A stretch of 64,000 nt of DNA from positions 2,046,001 to 2,110,000 of the forward strand of contig JACCLO010000014.1 of NCBI GenBank assembly GCA_029448655.1. The letters are read 5' to 3'. The notes beneath the pieces were generated by a model. The model had not been told where the DNA came from and made no database searches. It saw only the letters and a program-made list of their open reading frames with translations. Position numbers and translations under genes: made by a program. Every line of letters begins with the position of its first letter. The stretch's first letter is position 1. This document shows positions 22,441 through 38,092 of the stretch, one piece after another. This DNA is from Wolfiporia cocos. Taxonomy: Eukaryota > Basidiomycota > Agaricomycetes > Polyporales > Phaeolaceae.

Positions 22441-25400
22441 GGTCACTATCCGATAGTGCACACGTCCCTTGGACGACCTCCTTATATAACCGACCAGCTG
22501 CCGCAATTAGATGTCTCTGAGGAGCGGAATGTTTCAGCATGCCCCGCTAGTTAAAATCTTGCGACAAGTTTTCAATCGAATGCCACCATGAATCATCTCT
22601 TTCACGCGAGGCTCTGTGACAATGTCAGCTTACAGACTTGAGCAGATTTGACAGCATAACACAGAGACCGGATTACAACATTCGGGCCCACTCACGTAAT
22701 GTGAGGTGCTTGTGCGATGTGGAACGCAGCTATGTCGCCCGCTGTAATTTCGGTCAACCTTGGTGTTCCAGCTACAATTCTGTGGCGTTCGACATTTTGT
22801 CAAGCGAGATAAGATTGCGTACTGACTATGACGAAGGAGCTCAACTGGTCATTATTCCGCAGCTCCTCAGTATGTATAATCAGCAGGTGAACGGTGATAA
22901 CTCGTCGCCAAATTTCCTGCTGTGAGCGCTTGCAGAAGCACCGAGTTTAACGGCGGCTGGAGATGACCTGCCATCTTGAGATATGCAAGTGATAGGCGCA
23001 GACGAAGCGTAGGTGCTACCAGCCAGGCAAGCTCCGGAAGATACACCAGCAAGCGATGGCAGCAAACATGTGCCAACCAAGGCGCGCCTCGAAGATATCA
23101 TGCGATTCGTAGACGCCTGTGTTGTGCAATGGTCAAACACAGTATGACATCGGCGCATGTGAGGACGGTGTGGCAGAAGCTAAATCTGCCTTAGCGCATC
23201 GATCATTTTGGCGCTTGTTCCAAGCGTGAAACAGTATGCCTGTTGCGTTAACATTGTATCGACTGCGAAGACCGATAATGAGGTTCAACTGTCGTCCTAA
23301 GAGGAACTTCTGCATTCTTAACGGTCAGCTTCATTGTAGACGGTCGACTTAGCCGTGATAGCAATACAGTTGTCCATCCACAATGAGCGCCGCGGAGCGC
23401 GCGATGTCAGCATTATTGTTGCTCCACTTACCACAAAAGTAGTATTTCGCCAGCACGAATAAGGCGGTTGTGCCTTGAAGTCCCGAGAGGAAACACCAGA
23501 TCTGGGACATATGCTGAAAACAATTGCCTTAACGATATCGAGATGGCGTCGAGTGACATTCAAGCGACCTCGTACATTGCGACAGCTGGACGGGTCTGTC
23601 TGTTTCAGTCTTTCACCGGTCAAACGCGTACGCGGAGCAAGATGGTGACGAGGGGCAAGGACAGCCTGAGTGAGACATGGGTGTGAGTGGTGACCGAGAT
23701 GAGAAAGCATCGTGCCAAGAAAGCACATGAAAGGACCACGAGCAATAAAAAAAGACAGCCAGTATGCGCTCTGACGATGTTGCGCTATAGATGGCGTGCT
23801 GAAGCCGTCAGGCCGAGAGAGGTTGTCGCCTGAGCATTGTAAAGCAACGGCTAATGGGCCTCAGCCGTCCGGCAACATCCAGTCTCCAGCAGCTGCATCG
23901 CCGCATCCGGTCAGTGCAGAGCCATACATGACTGCGATGATCAGTGAGACCAATGGCGACAATTAATGCCTCTTACCTCGACGAACAGAGTAGTAAGGAA
24001 GACCAGTACATAGCATATGCCGACTATGGCGCGGTAGACACAACCGCACTGACATCCTCGAGTGTGTCCTCTCAAAGACCCCAGTGTTCCGGAGACAATT
24101 TGTCCGTAAGTCGGGCGGAAGTCTGAGCGAATCGACTCCTCAGTCTCCGAAGACTTGGTCGGATGTCTGGACATTGGCCTCTGTTATCTGAGTGAGTCTG
24201 CATGTATCCAGACATGCCTTGTCCACGTCCTAACTCAATTGCCAGCGAACTTGGGCAAGTAGCACGAACGATGATCGTCCTCATTCCTGCTGATCCTTCT
24301 GGTTCTGTGCTGACGTGCAGATGACTGCTGATGCACTGAAAGCGTGCCAAGCGGTCTGCGACCTGTCCAAGACCTGTCGAGCTATGAGCTCGTTGGCTTT
24401 CACCAAGATCAGCTGTCTAATCCCGCCGCCGATGCTCCGGACATTTAGACTGCGCACATGGAGTGACCAGCTAGCATGTTCGTCGGAAGCCCGGAAGCTT
24501 ATTACAGCACCCCATCGGATGGATAACTATCCGGGTATGCGCATGAACGGTCGTAATCGACCAGATCCAGACCAGCCTCTGTACGCTTTTTTGCAGGTCC
24601 TTCGCGACCTCCCTCCCAAACTCGTGCGTGACTGAATGAACTATCGGGGGCTCGTTCTGGAGATGCAGCTTGGGGAGTATTGTCAGATAAAGGACCACCG
24701 CAAGACTTCATGTATGCGTTGAGACAAAGTGTCAGGCAACTTCAGCAAATTCATTCGCGGGGATTTCCCGAAGACTGAGCACACTTGTGCGCGGTGGAAT
24801 TGTATAATGTACAAACCGCCTGGCGTTGCGTCGATACGCACCGCCCCCTGTCATGATATCAGCAGCCCAAGACCGTACCTGAGTGCGTGTAAGTACGGCG
24901 CCGAGTTGCCAACCGGTCAGCACGGCGTCTGTGTGGTCTAAAGACCTCCGAGCCTGCCCGACGCAGAGCGCGCGCATATATGCGCATTCCATGATGAGGA
25001 AGCGTAGCCTAGAGTTGTCCATCAATTGCAATGTATGGCAAACGAATACGCACATTCGAACGCCATCGCGCATCCGACCCCCTCGGGATGACTGGAAATA
25101 GCCCATTCTGCTGTCGCCGATGCACGTAAAATTTTGACTACAATGTGGTCGACTCTACAGAATCACATCGCTACACACACCGCCTCCTTCTCGTTGCGCG
25201 CCCGGTTAGTCATGACCGTGCTCATCGTGGGTGACGAGTTGAGGAATATAACCAAATGACGAGGACAGAGCACATTGTGGACTTGCATATAGACATATGA
25301 GGTTAAGTCGCGTCCGACGGTGTCGTGTAGTCATGGTACGAGGGTGCGAATTGTGCCACGAGTGCGGAGCGATCGCGAGGCCAGCCCTTGCCGACGCGAA

Positions 25401-25540
25401 TACATTTCGCGTTGACTTCGATCTGCCCGCAGCCTTGACCCCGCACCCACACAGCCGCCAAGACGTGGTGATAAACGCCAGCCATAAAGCAAGCGCAGCG
25501 GCTCGACATCCCCCCTGTTCGCATCTTATCATCATCCGCC
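22441..25540. other. No gene recognised
   Basis: About 3.1 kb between ICMT-like copy B and the GDP-mannose dehydratase gene. Open frames of 60-136 codons are scattered on both strands but show no conserved motif or coherent splicing. I see nothing else that I can name; the right end carries the dehydratase promoter. Confidence 0.5.
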
Positions 25541-27599
<2,059 letters not shown>

Positions 27600-28193
27600 A
27601 TAACGCGCCTTAGACAGCGGACAGCGCTGACCGACGGCAAGGACCTGTGTAGTACGGATGGTCGACAGATACCAAATTCAAGCCGCGTATATGCGCTGGC
27701 ATATCTATTGTATTGGCCAGGAGCCCCCTCGTAATGTATGTCTGTAAACAGGGTGCAGTCACAACTGCAAGTTACCCATTAAGCCTATAGGTTGTGTAAC
27801 ATGAAGTGAGGTGCTCAGCGAGTTCCAGGTAGAGTTGAGTATCGCAGCATTCACCCTAGACCGTTGTTTCTGTTTCCATGAGCTATTTTATACAGGCAAC
27901 GCGCAAAGTATGAATCAACGTCCACATACTCGAGTCAGACTCAATGCAGAATATCGAGCAGTAAACGAGAAGGCCTCATTTCAGCTTTTTATCTGACGAG
28001 AGTTTTGAAAGGCGTGCCTAATGATGTACCGTACATGCATCGTCAACCTGGCCTGGCCAGTAACGCGATTGTGAGTGATCCTGTATGCGATAATGAGCCA
28101 AAGACCTGCAGAAGACTTCCTGAGCTACGATGCTGAGAAGCTACACCGATACGTCGTGAATCTCAGCTCGTGAGATCGCTGATAATTAAGGAC
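27600..28193. other. No gene recognised
   Basis: The 3' space between the convergent dehydratase and DUF7918 genes. It should hold both transcription ends, but I see no clear terminator or polyadenylation signal, and no other feature. Confidence 0.45.
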
Positions 28194-29571
28194 TCAACCC
28201 CCTGTCAGGTCGATAACATCGCCAACACCGCCTCTCCCCTTCCGTCTCGCCATTTCTGCGCGCAAATGGACAACTCTTTGCTCGGCTCTAGCAACTGCAG
28301 CATCTGCCTCAGCCTGACGGAGCTCCCAGGCAAGAGACTATTGGTGTGGGGTTAACAGGTTACATCGATCTATACAAGTGTTGTGCGCACATCATCATCA
28401 ACGCCGATCTCGGAGCCTGAGTTGGATTCGCTCGTAGGCGAATGGGCGCGCTTCGCGTGCGCTGCAGCCTTCAACGTGTTACGGGTACCTGTGCTGGCTG
28501 TTCCAGCATTGTTTACTCGCCCCTTATCACCAGCAACGCTATGGCGTGAGCGTTTCGGCGCGGCGCGGTTCGATAGGGAAGCCTGTTGAGTGTTCGACGG
28601 TTTTGCGCGTTTGGGGCGCATTTTTCGGCTTGATGGCGTTTCAGGGCTTGGCAGCTGTGCGCGTCCGTTCTGTCTGGGGCGCAGATCTCGACTTGGTGGA
28701 GTCGAAACTGGCGGAGAAGGAAGCTGTGCCTCGGCATCTGCATCGCTCTGAGCGCGTCGTCTGTAAAATCGTAGTGCATCAGCATTCTGCTTGGGTGTGC
28801 TCAGCGTCCTGTTTGAGGTTACATACCTTTTGGATCTATCTGAGGAAAAGCTTTGATGAGATGCTCGCTTATACGGCATTGTGGGACCACTCACGTTTCG
28901 GTCGGTAGAGAAACCTGAATATCATGAACGGGTTGTCCTCGGGGTCGATATTGGTCCAACTCACAGGGGGACGCTCCCACTGGTGGCTATCAGGCACATA
29001 AACGGAATCGGCCAGACTGGTAGAGATATTGACATGAAGTCATCATGAGTTGAGGCGACATATGACTCACACTTCATCCCGTCCATTAGTGTCATTGACA
29101 TGGGGCACATATGGTGGGAATCTTAGGCTATGGATTCGGCAGACTCGAAACTCGAGAATACCTGCCTCTACACCTGCAACATTATAAACCACGAAACTGC
29201 TGAACATTACACTCCAAGCAGCTCACTTGGAGGCAGCTCCGTGAACTTGAATGGATGAAGGTCTGTCTCTGAGGTGCAGATACCTTGATCATGACCTGCA
29301 TTGCGACCAGCACAGTACACTGAGTCCAATTGATAGCGATCAAAAGTGGGGTAGATCATGATCGGAGTTATCATGTCATTGATATACTCGTAGAGAAAAG
29401 TCTTCGCAGCAATTCAGCTGGGTGTGCTCGCCGAATAAATCTGCTTACCTGTCCTGCATTGCCCAAGATATTCACGGTCACAATCTTGTTGTCCAGGATC
29501 GCGAGATCTTGCTCCTTGCGCTCTCTCCCATCCACGAGAATCGCGATGGATATATTGCGGAATGCGGGCAT
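28194..29571 (-). CDS. DUF7918-family protein, copy 2, with SIM-like tail
   Basis: Paralogue of the gene at 11665-13046. Start ATG at 29571 (MPAFRNISIAILVDGRERKE), then LDNKIVTVNILGNAGQ, followed by the same exon order: LEFRVCRIHSLRFPPYVPHVNDTNGRDEV (about 29160-29075), then WTNIDPEDNPFMIFRFLYRPKR (about 28960-28890), which closes the DUF7918 domain as in copy 1. The tail is disordered and rich in Ser, Arg and Pro (RRRAQSDADAEAQLPSPPV), with three repeated QLPSP/SRxxRPKR blocks, and ends GVGDVIDLTGG before TGA at 28194-28196. This again gives a SUMO-interaction-like VIDLT motif at the extreme end, as in copy 1. About five short introns. Function unknown; a nuclear role is an inference from the basic stretches. 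Confidence 0.68.
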
Positions 29572-32500
29572 GCTTTGTCTGCTGCAAACCGTCTCTGTAT
29601 CTGCGAGGAGTGATGCCGTTTGCAATGGGGAAATGTCCGCACTCACCTGATAGACGCCCGCTTATCACCATCACATCTGCTTCGCGAAGCTATGAATCTT
29701 GACATCTTCTGCCTTATACTTGTAAAACGTAATGAGTCCTTGGTACAGGGTGCATTCGAAGATATAGTCCATCGAGCATAATATCTCGTCACCTTTTATT
29801 TGGGGCCCCAATTGAATAAAGGATCACACAGTGATCATTCAGTGGCTGATGGAGGCTGCTTTGCATACCTCCTATGAAACGCCGCCGCCACGAAGCTGCC
29901 AAGCACTCACTGCAGCGAACGTTTGAACAATAGACCTCAGGGGCGTGATGACAACGGTATTTCTACACTATACGCAAGGCTGCTTCGAGTTTGGATGCAG
30001 AGTGGGTTCGCTACCCTATCGTTACCATCAGCTATATAGCTGCTGTATAACTTGAAAGTGGCCGGTGGCTGAGTACGCCGCAGGCGCTAGGTTACGGCGC
30101 TAGCGTGGAGCAGCATTTATAGTCCGGCTGGTGATCGCAGCGAGATGTGGCGCGCCGATCATTTCAACTTCTCTTGCCATGAGATTGGCGGCCGTCATTG
30201 TTAGCGGGAACTTGGCACTGTCTTATGTAACATGACGCATCGCTGAGATGACACCGGATTCATACGCAATACTGTCACTTAGCTCACATAAACATGCCAG
30301 TTTTTGTGATGAAGGGCTCAGAAACGAGCTTTTGACCAAGTACACTGAGACTATGGTATTGGCAGGTTTCCGGAACTATGTCCTAAGACGACTCCTCAAG
30401 CTCATACATTGAAATAAACCCCCCGGCTTACCAAAAGTGAAGTGCTCTCTTGGGATTCATACATTCTTTAGTAGTTTCCGAAACCCTCTTGCTCACTATA
30501 AGGGCAATATACCGTTCACAGAGTGCATTCTGCTATGAATCCTCAAATGGAGCAGAAGTGCAATGGTGATATTCTGTCACAGACCCATGAGTTAATGCAT
30601 TGATCCACAAGGTGTTCACCGCTCATTTATCTTTCATTTTGTGCTGTGTTCGTTGCTTACCACGCTATCGTACACTACGCCGACAATTTACTCACACATC
30701 GGCCATGCGTAAGGTCCACAAATTTGTTAGCACTGTGCTATACTTATTTGTCAGACATCCCTTTTACACGACTGAAGATTGATGCCTTGATATGCCAGCG
30801 TCTCAGCTCAGAAGCAGCTAACGATGGGCTGCGTCTGGAGCATCAGCGACATTGGCTGGGAAGATGTTTATTACACAAATTGGACGACAGATTAGGATAG
30901 AGCCATCATATTTCAGGGAAATAATTCGAGTCTTTACCGTCAGTTTGCCATGATACAATTTTGTCAATCATGTTTTGCTTGGTGCAATGTTTCCTCAATT
31001 ACATTTATTGAGAATATCATGCGCAGGTATCGACATCTATCCAGAGGGCACAATGCAGCGGGATAGATGATGGGTGGAGCAGAGTCAACCGAGAGTCGTC
31101 AAAATACTGATGGTTCAGAGTCCCCGCCAGCTTGGTGCTCCAGGATATCAATACGAGGAAGCCTCTATGTACGTTTTGCTCCAGAGTACAACTAATATTT
31201 CATGGAATAATAAGAGGTAATACACGATTTTGATTCCATGTGAGTTAGTGATAAATGTCAATTGTCAAAGCACCAGAATAATCCGGTTAGTTGCTACTCA
31301 AGTACTCAAGCGCTTGGCAGTGTTTCTACGTAAATCGGCCGGGTGGACAATGCAGAGTTCTATGGTCTGTACGCAAACCGACGAGAATTTAATGTGTCAA
31401 CACCAGCATTGCTGTTACAGTATCACACTACTTTAATGATTCGACACGTCTCAACATCTGCTGTTGTGTCGAATACCACGATTGGTCCCAGATTGGCGCC
31501 AGATAACTGTGGCGCTCGGCGCATCGCCTCCTAGATCTCAGTCAAGACGGGCCTTGGCGCCAGTACTCGTAGAAACTACGCATCAAATGTATATCCGTGA
31601 TCTGCTGGTGCCCTTGCGCTCCACATCAAGAGTTGTCTGTACAATAATTGTACACAAGCCGTACGACGATAACCATGCGACCATTAGAAGAAGCAGACTT
31701 CTTATGACAATGATTTACCTGCTTCGATATTATAAGCGCTCCCAGTGTTAGCTTGCACGCTGGACTGGGCGATGACAGCGTACCCCATGCTATCGCCTAC
31801 TTAGCCCATTAGGATGAAGGCTTGTTAGCTTGTCTTTACGGCTGGATTTGACACTGTCATGGCTGCCTCGATGCTTGAAAGAAAGAATATTGCATCGTGC
31901 CCGGCTTCCATGCTATTCATGCACTTTGCTTCGAATAACAAATATGATGCCATCTGTCAGAAGGTGACTGATACAGTAGTTGAGAGCAGTTATTTAAGAG
32001 GGTGAGCGCGGATAGGCTCGAGGATCAGCATGTTGACTGGAAGCATTGGGCAGATGACACCCATTTCAACCTCGCCGGGCCTTCGCCGATCAACTCTTAG
32101 GCTGCGGACAGGTTTCTACTTCTCATATAATCGGAATTCGCGTCTCTCCGTGGGTATAGCTTCTTATATCTCACCATATATACCAGTATTACATTCAGTG
32201 AGTGAATTTAGCTACAATGAATCGTTGACGTTGTAGCGCTGAATAGACATCTTCCATGCCAAATCACACGTGTGAAGTGCTTGTCTGTTCTAAACCCCTC
32301 TGGACATTCTGTTAATAAGCCGATGCCAGTCCACATCCACAAACTCCATCGGTAACCTAAGGTTACTCAAACGCAGGGAATGATTACAGAGCAAGCTCTG
32401 AGCTCATGTTTCCACTTCAGTGCTAGCGCTCACAACTATAACTTCGGCAGATGGCATATTGAAGCAACCAGGTGACCTGCGATAGCCAAGCAAATTGTCT

Positions 32501-32884
32501 CTTACACAGATAGCCCAGCTTATGTATATTCCCTTTCAGACTGTCTCTCAGGTACAATTGCCAATGTGTCAGCTCAGATAGGTTCGGCGCCTCTGGGCGC
32601 CTTTAACTTCCATTCAAGCTACCGGTAAGATGGATCACCGGTGCTCTATGCAGCACAATGCATGTATGGCTCATGGGATGCGAAGTACATGGAAACACCG
32701 GAGGTAATCTTTGTTTCTATTCAGAGCGGTACATCATCTTCCGTTTGTCCAGCCCCGCCTGGCACCGCTGCTCGACCTCTCGGGAGGTACTCCCTTGAGA
32801 ACACTCGGGCAGGAACGGCATCCCCGAGCACATTATGGTATAAGTTCTACAGGATGGCCACTCTTGCAGAGAAGCAGCCGCAAC
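29572..32884. other. Gene desert
   Basis: About 3.3 kb with no convincing exon on either strand and no terminal-repeat element that I can delimit. Open frames do not exceed about 95 codons and lack motifs. The last bases must include the promoter of ICMT-like copy C. Confidence 0.5.
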
Positions 32885-33655
32885 ATGGACTCTGTGGCAT
32901 CGCTGAAGATCGCGCTGCTTTTGGCCGCATGCGCCAGCACACACCTTGCTTACACCGATCCTAATCTACCTGTCAAGGTAGACGAGGCGCAGAAATTCAG
33001 CGGTGGAGACTTGCTCTCGCGAATCTACCGATGGGAAATAATGCTCATGAAGGTCCGCACCATTGCCTCCGTACTATTTACGCGCTGACATTCAGCGCAG
33101 GGTCTGCTTTGGGCGTCAACGCTGAGCGAGGTCGCAGTACTTATCAGCCTACAGTACCCATCCGACGCATCCGAGCAAATCCTACAGCTACTAGCAAGAA
33201 AGGGAACCAGTTCCCTGTCGCGCTTGAACATAACGCCGCTGTTCATCGCCGGCTCGCTGATGCAGATCGCCGGGTATCTCATCCGACGCGTGTGCTTCCA
33301 GACCTTGGGACGACACTTCACGTTCGCACTCGCCGTGCGCGACGATCACAGACTGGTCACCGAAGGGCCGTACTCCGTCGTGCGCCACCCGAGCTACACC
33401 GGAGGAGTGATGGTATTTGTCGGCATGCTGCTTATGCAGTTTGGTCGCGGTTCCTGGTGGGCGGAGTGCGGGCCGTCGAGCACAGCTACGGGACGGGCCG
33501 TCGAGCTGCTTTGGACAGCCAACGTGCTTGGCGCCGCAGTTATGCTGATATTGAGGACTGTCAAGGAGGATGAGGTGCTGAGACGGGAATTTGGAACCCA
33601 GTGGGACAAATGGGCCGAGCATACGCGTTACAGGCTGGTACCTGGCCTGTACTGA
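32885..33655 (+). CDS. ICMT-like membrane methyltransferase copy C
   Basis: Two exons, 32885-33052 and 33101-33655, encode 240 residues with one 48-base intron after LMK, at the same phase-0 position as in copies B and E. Exon 1 (MDSVASLKIALLLAACASTH) looks like a signal anchor or first membrane segment, followed by the TDPNLPVK block. Exon 2 has GLLWASTLSEVAVL, ITPLFIAGSLMQIAGYL, CFQTLGRHFTFALAVRDDHRL, the SAM-binding EGPYSVVRHPSYTGG, GSWWAECGPSS, and the C-terminal KEDEVLRREFGTQWDKW...TRYRLVPGLY. All open and canonical, so likely functional. Its nearest relative is broken copy D, which faces it 540 bases downstream. Confidence 0.85.
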
Positions 33656-34194
33656 TTGTGCCCGTCACCATCTCTGGTATTAGTGTATTATCGTCATCAA
33701 CATCACACATTTCCAATTTACTTGGTCCACGCGGTCTTTCCTGGTTTCACTGTTGTTGTAGTCTCTCAAATTTGTGGATAGCACAATAGTCGTGTCGAAG
33801 CATTTTTGCACCATGTAGCGGTAGTGAGCTGATATGGCCATAATGTGCACAGCCGTGAAACTCAAGTGTATTGTTTCCTAGATGATGCTCTTGTCCGCCG
33901 GCAGCCTTTTGACGGACGTAAATTTGTAAGTTACAACAATTGTAGCTTTGCTATGACTGACACCCTGAATATCGAGCAGGAAGGTCGACAGCAGTACTTG
34001 TATGAGAGCACCAAATCAATAATTGATGGTATATATACAGGGCGTCACGATGCAATATCCTCGTAAGCTGAGATCTTAGCTACGGCAACAAAATAACGCT
34101 GTAAGCGTGTATAGTATAGTCGGGAGTTGGAGCTACCTATCAATAGAGAAGCAGATATAAATGCAGGGAACATGGGAGACAATCAGTGACACCA
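33656..34194. other. Spacer between convergent ICMT-like copies C and D
   Basis: The 539 bases between two convergent paralogues hold no gene. The layout is that of an inverted duplication with a unique centre. I see no hairpin-forming sequence longer than a few bases outside the genes themselves. Confidence 0.45.
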
Positions 34195-34962
34195 CTAGCA
34201 CAAGTCAGGTACCAGCCTGTAACGCGTACGCTCCGCCCACTTGTCCCACTGAGACCCAAACTCCTCCCGCAGCACAGCGTCTTCCTTCCCGGTCCTCAGC
34301 ACCAGCATACTCGCTGCTGCAAGCGTAGTTGCGCTCCATACCGTCATAAGCACCTTGAACGCAAGAATATCCGACGGACCGCACTCCGCCCACCACGAGT
34401 CGCGCCCACTGAGCACGAACAGAATGCCGACAAAAACCATCACTCCGCCCGTGTAGCTTGGGTAGCGTACGATGACATATGGCCCGTTAGTGATCAGCTT
34501 GTGGTCGTCGCGCATGGCGAGCGCGAACGTGAAGTGCCGACCAAGCGTGCGGAAGCATGCGCGTCGGATGAGGAAGCCAAAGATCTGCATCAGTGAGCCG
34601 GCGATAAACAACGGCGTGATTCAGAGGTGTGTCATGAATATGCTCCCTTCCCTCATGAGGAGGTATAGGAGCTGTGCGGACGTGGGGCATGGGTAGTGTA
34701 AGGCGAAGGGGACAGCGGACTCGCTGAGCGTCAACGCCCCCAAAAATGTTCTAAGAAAAGTCCATGGTCAGTATAATGCAAGCACTGCAGTAATAGCGCG
34801 AACCTTCAAGAACAGACTCATTGGATATTGGATCCGCGTGAGCAAATCTCCGCCACGAAACCTTTGTTTCTCCTCTGCCTTTACAGGATCTGTGAAGGCA
34901 AGACGTGTGCTGGAGCTAGCAGCGAGCAGCAAGGTTATTCTCAAGGATGCCATGGGATGCAT
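34195..34962 (-). pseudogene. ICMT-like methyltransferase copy D, broken
   Basis: The inverted neighbour and closest relative of copy C. Exon 1 (from ATG 34962) is open: MHPMASLRITLLLAASSSTR, FTDPVKAEEKQRF, GGDLLTRI, ending LFLK at the usual intron site. In exon 2 a run of five G (about 34738) has one base more than copy C, shifting FLGALTLSESAVPF out of frame with the acceptor. Further on, an in-frame TGA (about 34620) stands where copy C has Asn in LNITPLFIAG. The rest is open, including NGPYVIVRYPSYTGG, in which the conserved His of RHP is Tyr, and ends TRYRLVPDLC. Frameshift, stop and core change together point to a pseudogene. Confidence 0.75.
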
Positions 34963-35999
34963 GTCTGTGTCAGTAACCCACTACGCCGGCTATCCGTAAG
35001 TAATATATATCGTAAAACGCTTCGGAGACACAGTGCACACATTCGGTGTTTCACATCGTGTGTCTTTGAATTTGATGCTGCGCATACGCAGGTCTTATCG
35101 GCCCAGAGCTGTGATGATCCGCGTTACCATAGCTGGGATGTAGAGAGAAAATGAAGGGTATGCGGTGAGCGGGGAACTGATACGTTGCAGGGGTTGATGT
35201 CCAAATAAGATGAGAAGGCGTGCGGGTGAATCCATTTCTGCAACTTGTAAATGAGCGGTCCAAGAGTAATAACAGGAGACAGTCGCAGCGACAATGTGTG
35301 ACAGCTCCTAACGTACAGCAGTACAGTAACTCAGTGGGCTCCGCATACACACGCCTACTACAACTCTGTTTCATGGGTTTCTATGCCAGAGGGGTATTCG
35401 CAAGAGGCTCACGAGGGGATAATCGATAATGGTCCACGAGCGCTTCCCACGTCCATAACTTCCATGGACTGGATAACGATGCCATGTTTAGAGTTTGTGG
35501 AAGGTAGTCCAAGAATGTGAGTCCCATCATTTTACAATCTCGCAGGATGGGATTCTTCGATGTTCAGGTCGGCACTGAGTTAGTATGAGTAAACGCATGA
35601 GTGTGTCCAATGGCGCTTACCGTATGCCATTGGCAACCGAAAGTGTGTATCCACCTTGAACATGATGTCCATGGGATTAGATTCAGACCTCCATGAGGAG
35701 TGAAGCTTTGAAGACGGAGGACTCAGACAGCAGACAGCAGTAGCCAGAGACAAACGCTCGTTGAATCTCGATCGATGAAAACACGATGGGCGTGTATCTT
35801 TACTCCCGATGAATCAATCGATGAGGAGTGGCCAGTTTATAATCAGTGTTGACGTGATCGTAAACCACTAAGAGCTTTGAACCAATGGTGTGATTTGAAC
35901 CAATAGCATCAAACAGATAAGATTGTGCCCTCTAAGCGCCGTCCTGTCGTCTTGACTATCTTGCAATAGGTGCAGTCAGCATCAATACGGAAATCGAAG
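34963..35999. other. No gene recognised
   Basis: The divergent space between ICMT-like copy D and biotin ligase. No exon or repeat recognised. The part next to 36000 serves as the biotin ligase promoter; ATG at 36000 follows a short gtgcag...cgaag leader. Confidence 0.45.
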
Positions 36000-38092
36000 A
36001 TGAACGTCCTCGTATATTCTGGGCCCGAGGTGTTTCAGAACTCGCTAACTCACTGTATTATCACTTTGCGCACGCTTCTCGTCCCAAATTACGCTGTACA
36101 GTCAATATCCCCTCAATCACTCATCTCGCACCCCTGGACCTCCAACTGTGCTCTGCTCGTTTTTCCGTCGTGCAAACGGCAACTATCCGCGAAACCGATA
36201 TCCTCTGCGGTTGCCAAATTCGTTGAGAATGGAGGCAGCCTTTTAGCCATTGGGGCGACCCTGGCCGGCAGCCGCAAAAGCTCCTCCTTGTCCGAGAGCA
36301 TCGGCTGCTCGAATAGTGACAGCCAACAGCCTCTGCAGCTCTATCATGAGTCGTCAGGAGCTTTCGTTAACATCCAGTATGATGACACACAGGACAGCTT
36401 GGAAGTATCCACTGTTCGGACGGCCGGAGGATGCGCAGTCAATGGTGTCATGCGCGTCCGCAGCCAGAATCGCATGCGTCTCACGGAATCCGATGCCTTA
36501 CGGCCTATTTCCTACTACGTCGATGATGGGGAAGACCGCGGCGTCGCGGCTCTACAAGGGGGCTTTGGTGCAGGCCGAGTGGTGCTGTGGGACGCCCTCA
36601 TTGACCTTCCTCTCACTGAAGAGCCCGCCCTTTCTCTTCTAGGCTCACGCAGTTCATCAATCTTTCAGGAAACGGAGAAGGGACGCCAGGAGGCGCTACG
36701 ACACTCACTACACGTGCTTCGCCTCGTGCTTCCAGAGCAGCAGTCCACGTCTACGAGCCCGCTGCCCCAGTTTCTCACCAGCACGCCGTCAAAACCATGG
36801 ATCGTCAGCCGCATTGCACAGGCACTCTCACTTTCTCTGCAGGATGCGACGCCGCACACCTGGGCAGACTCGAACGACACTTTCCACTTCCACCCGCACG
36901 TACGCTCGCTCGACGTCCTCGAGGCGGCGCGCATATCGTCCGCGGACTCGGACCCTGCGTCCTGGCAGCCAAAGCACGTGCTCGTACACACGGGCGGCGC
37001 GCTCCCACCGCTAGACGAGACGCCGCTATTTGATGTTGGCCGCTTCTACGGCGAACTGGCTGCCGCGCGCGGTCAGGCACGGTGCATGGAACGCTCAGAC
37101 GTATGGGGAATAGGCGAGGCGCTGCTCTATGGGGAGGTCGTGACAAGCACGCAAACGTTGCTAGACAAGTAGGCGCGCGGTACCGTCTCACTCACGCGCG
37201 ACTGACCGCCGCGGCACGCAGAAACCCTCGCCTACTCGGAGCGCTTCCCACGCCCCTCCTCTCGCTTGCGTCTCGCCAGCTCGCGGGACGCGGGCGCGGC
37301 ACGAACGTCTGGCTCTCGCCCGCAGGCTGTCTCACGTTCTCGCTCCTCCTGCGCGTGCCGTTGTCGGCATTCCCGCCCGCACGGCTCGTCTTCGTGCAGT
37401 ACCTCTTCGCACTAGCCGTCGCGGAGGCGGTGCGTGAGCCCGCGGTGCTCGGCGCCGCGGGCGCGAGCGTGCGCCTCAAGTGGCCGAACGACATATACGC
37501 CGTGCGCAGCGACGGCGCGCGCGCGAAGATTGGCGGCGTGCTCGTCAACACCAGCTTCACAGGCGGCGCCGCGGAGGTCGTCATCGGTGCGTCATGCGGT
37601 GTGTGGTCGTGTTCGTGGAGCTAATTTAGCGTGCGCCAGGATGCGGGCTGAATGTGTGGAACGCGCCCCCGATACAGTCCCTTCTGCAGCTCGTGCCACC
37701 TGAATCTGGCGTCCAGCTGGACATGGAACGCACGGCAGCAACGATCATGGCGACGTTCGAGAAGATGTGGGACGAGTTTCTCGAGGTGAAAGGCTCGTTC
37801 GAGCCATTCTTAGATCTCTACTATGAGCGCTGGCTCCACTCGTGCGTCCTTTATACGCTTTCTTACATAATACGTCCTGATCATCGGGGTTCTCAGGGAC
37901 CAGCTCGTGGAGTTGACAACGGTCACACCGCCCCAGAAAGTGCGCATCGTGGGCATCACTAGTGATCACGGGCTCCTCCGGACGATGCCGGAGCACAATG
38001 GGTGGTCGAGCGGCGGCGCATCGTTCATTGATTTACAGCCCGACGGCAACAGCTTCGACATCATGGCGGGGCTTATAAAGGCGAAGAAGTAG
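36000..38092 (+). CDS. BPL1: Biotin-protein ligase (holocarboxylase synthetase)
   Basis: Attaches biotin to a lysine of carboxylases such as acetyl-CoA and pyruvate carboxylase, via biotinyl-AMP. The N-terminal half (MNVLVYSGPEVFQ, SNCALLVFPSC, GGSLLAIGA) is the glutamine-amidotransferase-like BPL_N domain of eukaryotic ligases. The catalytic half has SRQLAGRGRGTNVW (biotinyl-AMP loop, about 37275), LKWPNDIY (37472), KIGGVLVNT (37530) and, after an intron, CGLNVWNAPP. The BPL_C domain follows a last intron and ends GLIKAKK. Introns: 37169-37221, one from about 37588, and one from about 37841; splices keep frame. ATG 36000 is chosen because homology begins there. The catalytic region is very GC-rich. 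Confidence 0.93.
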
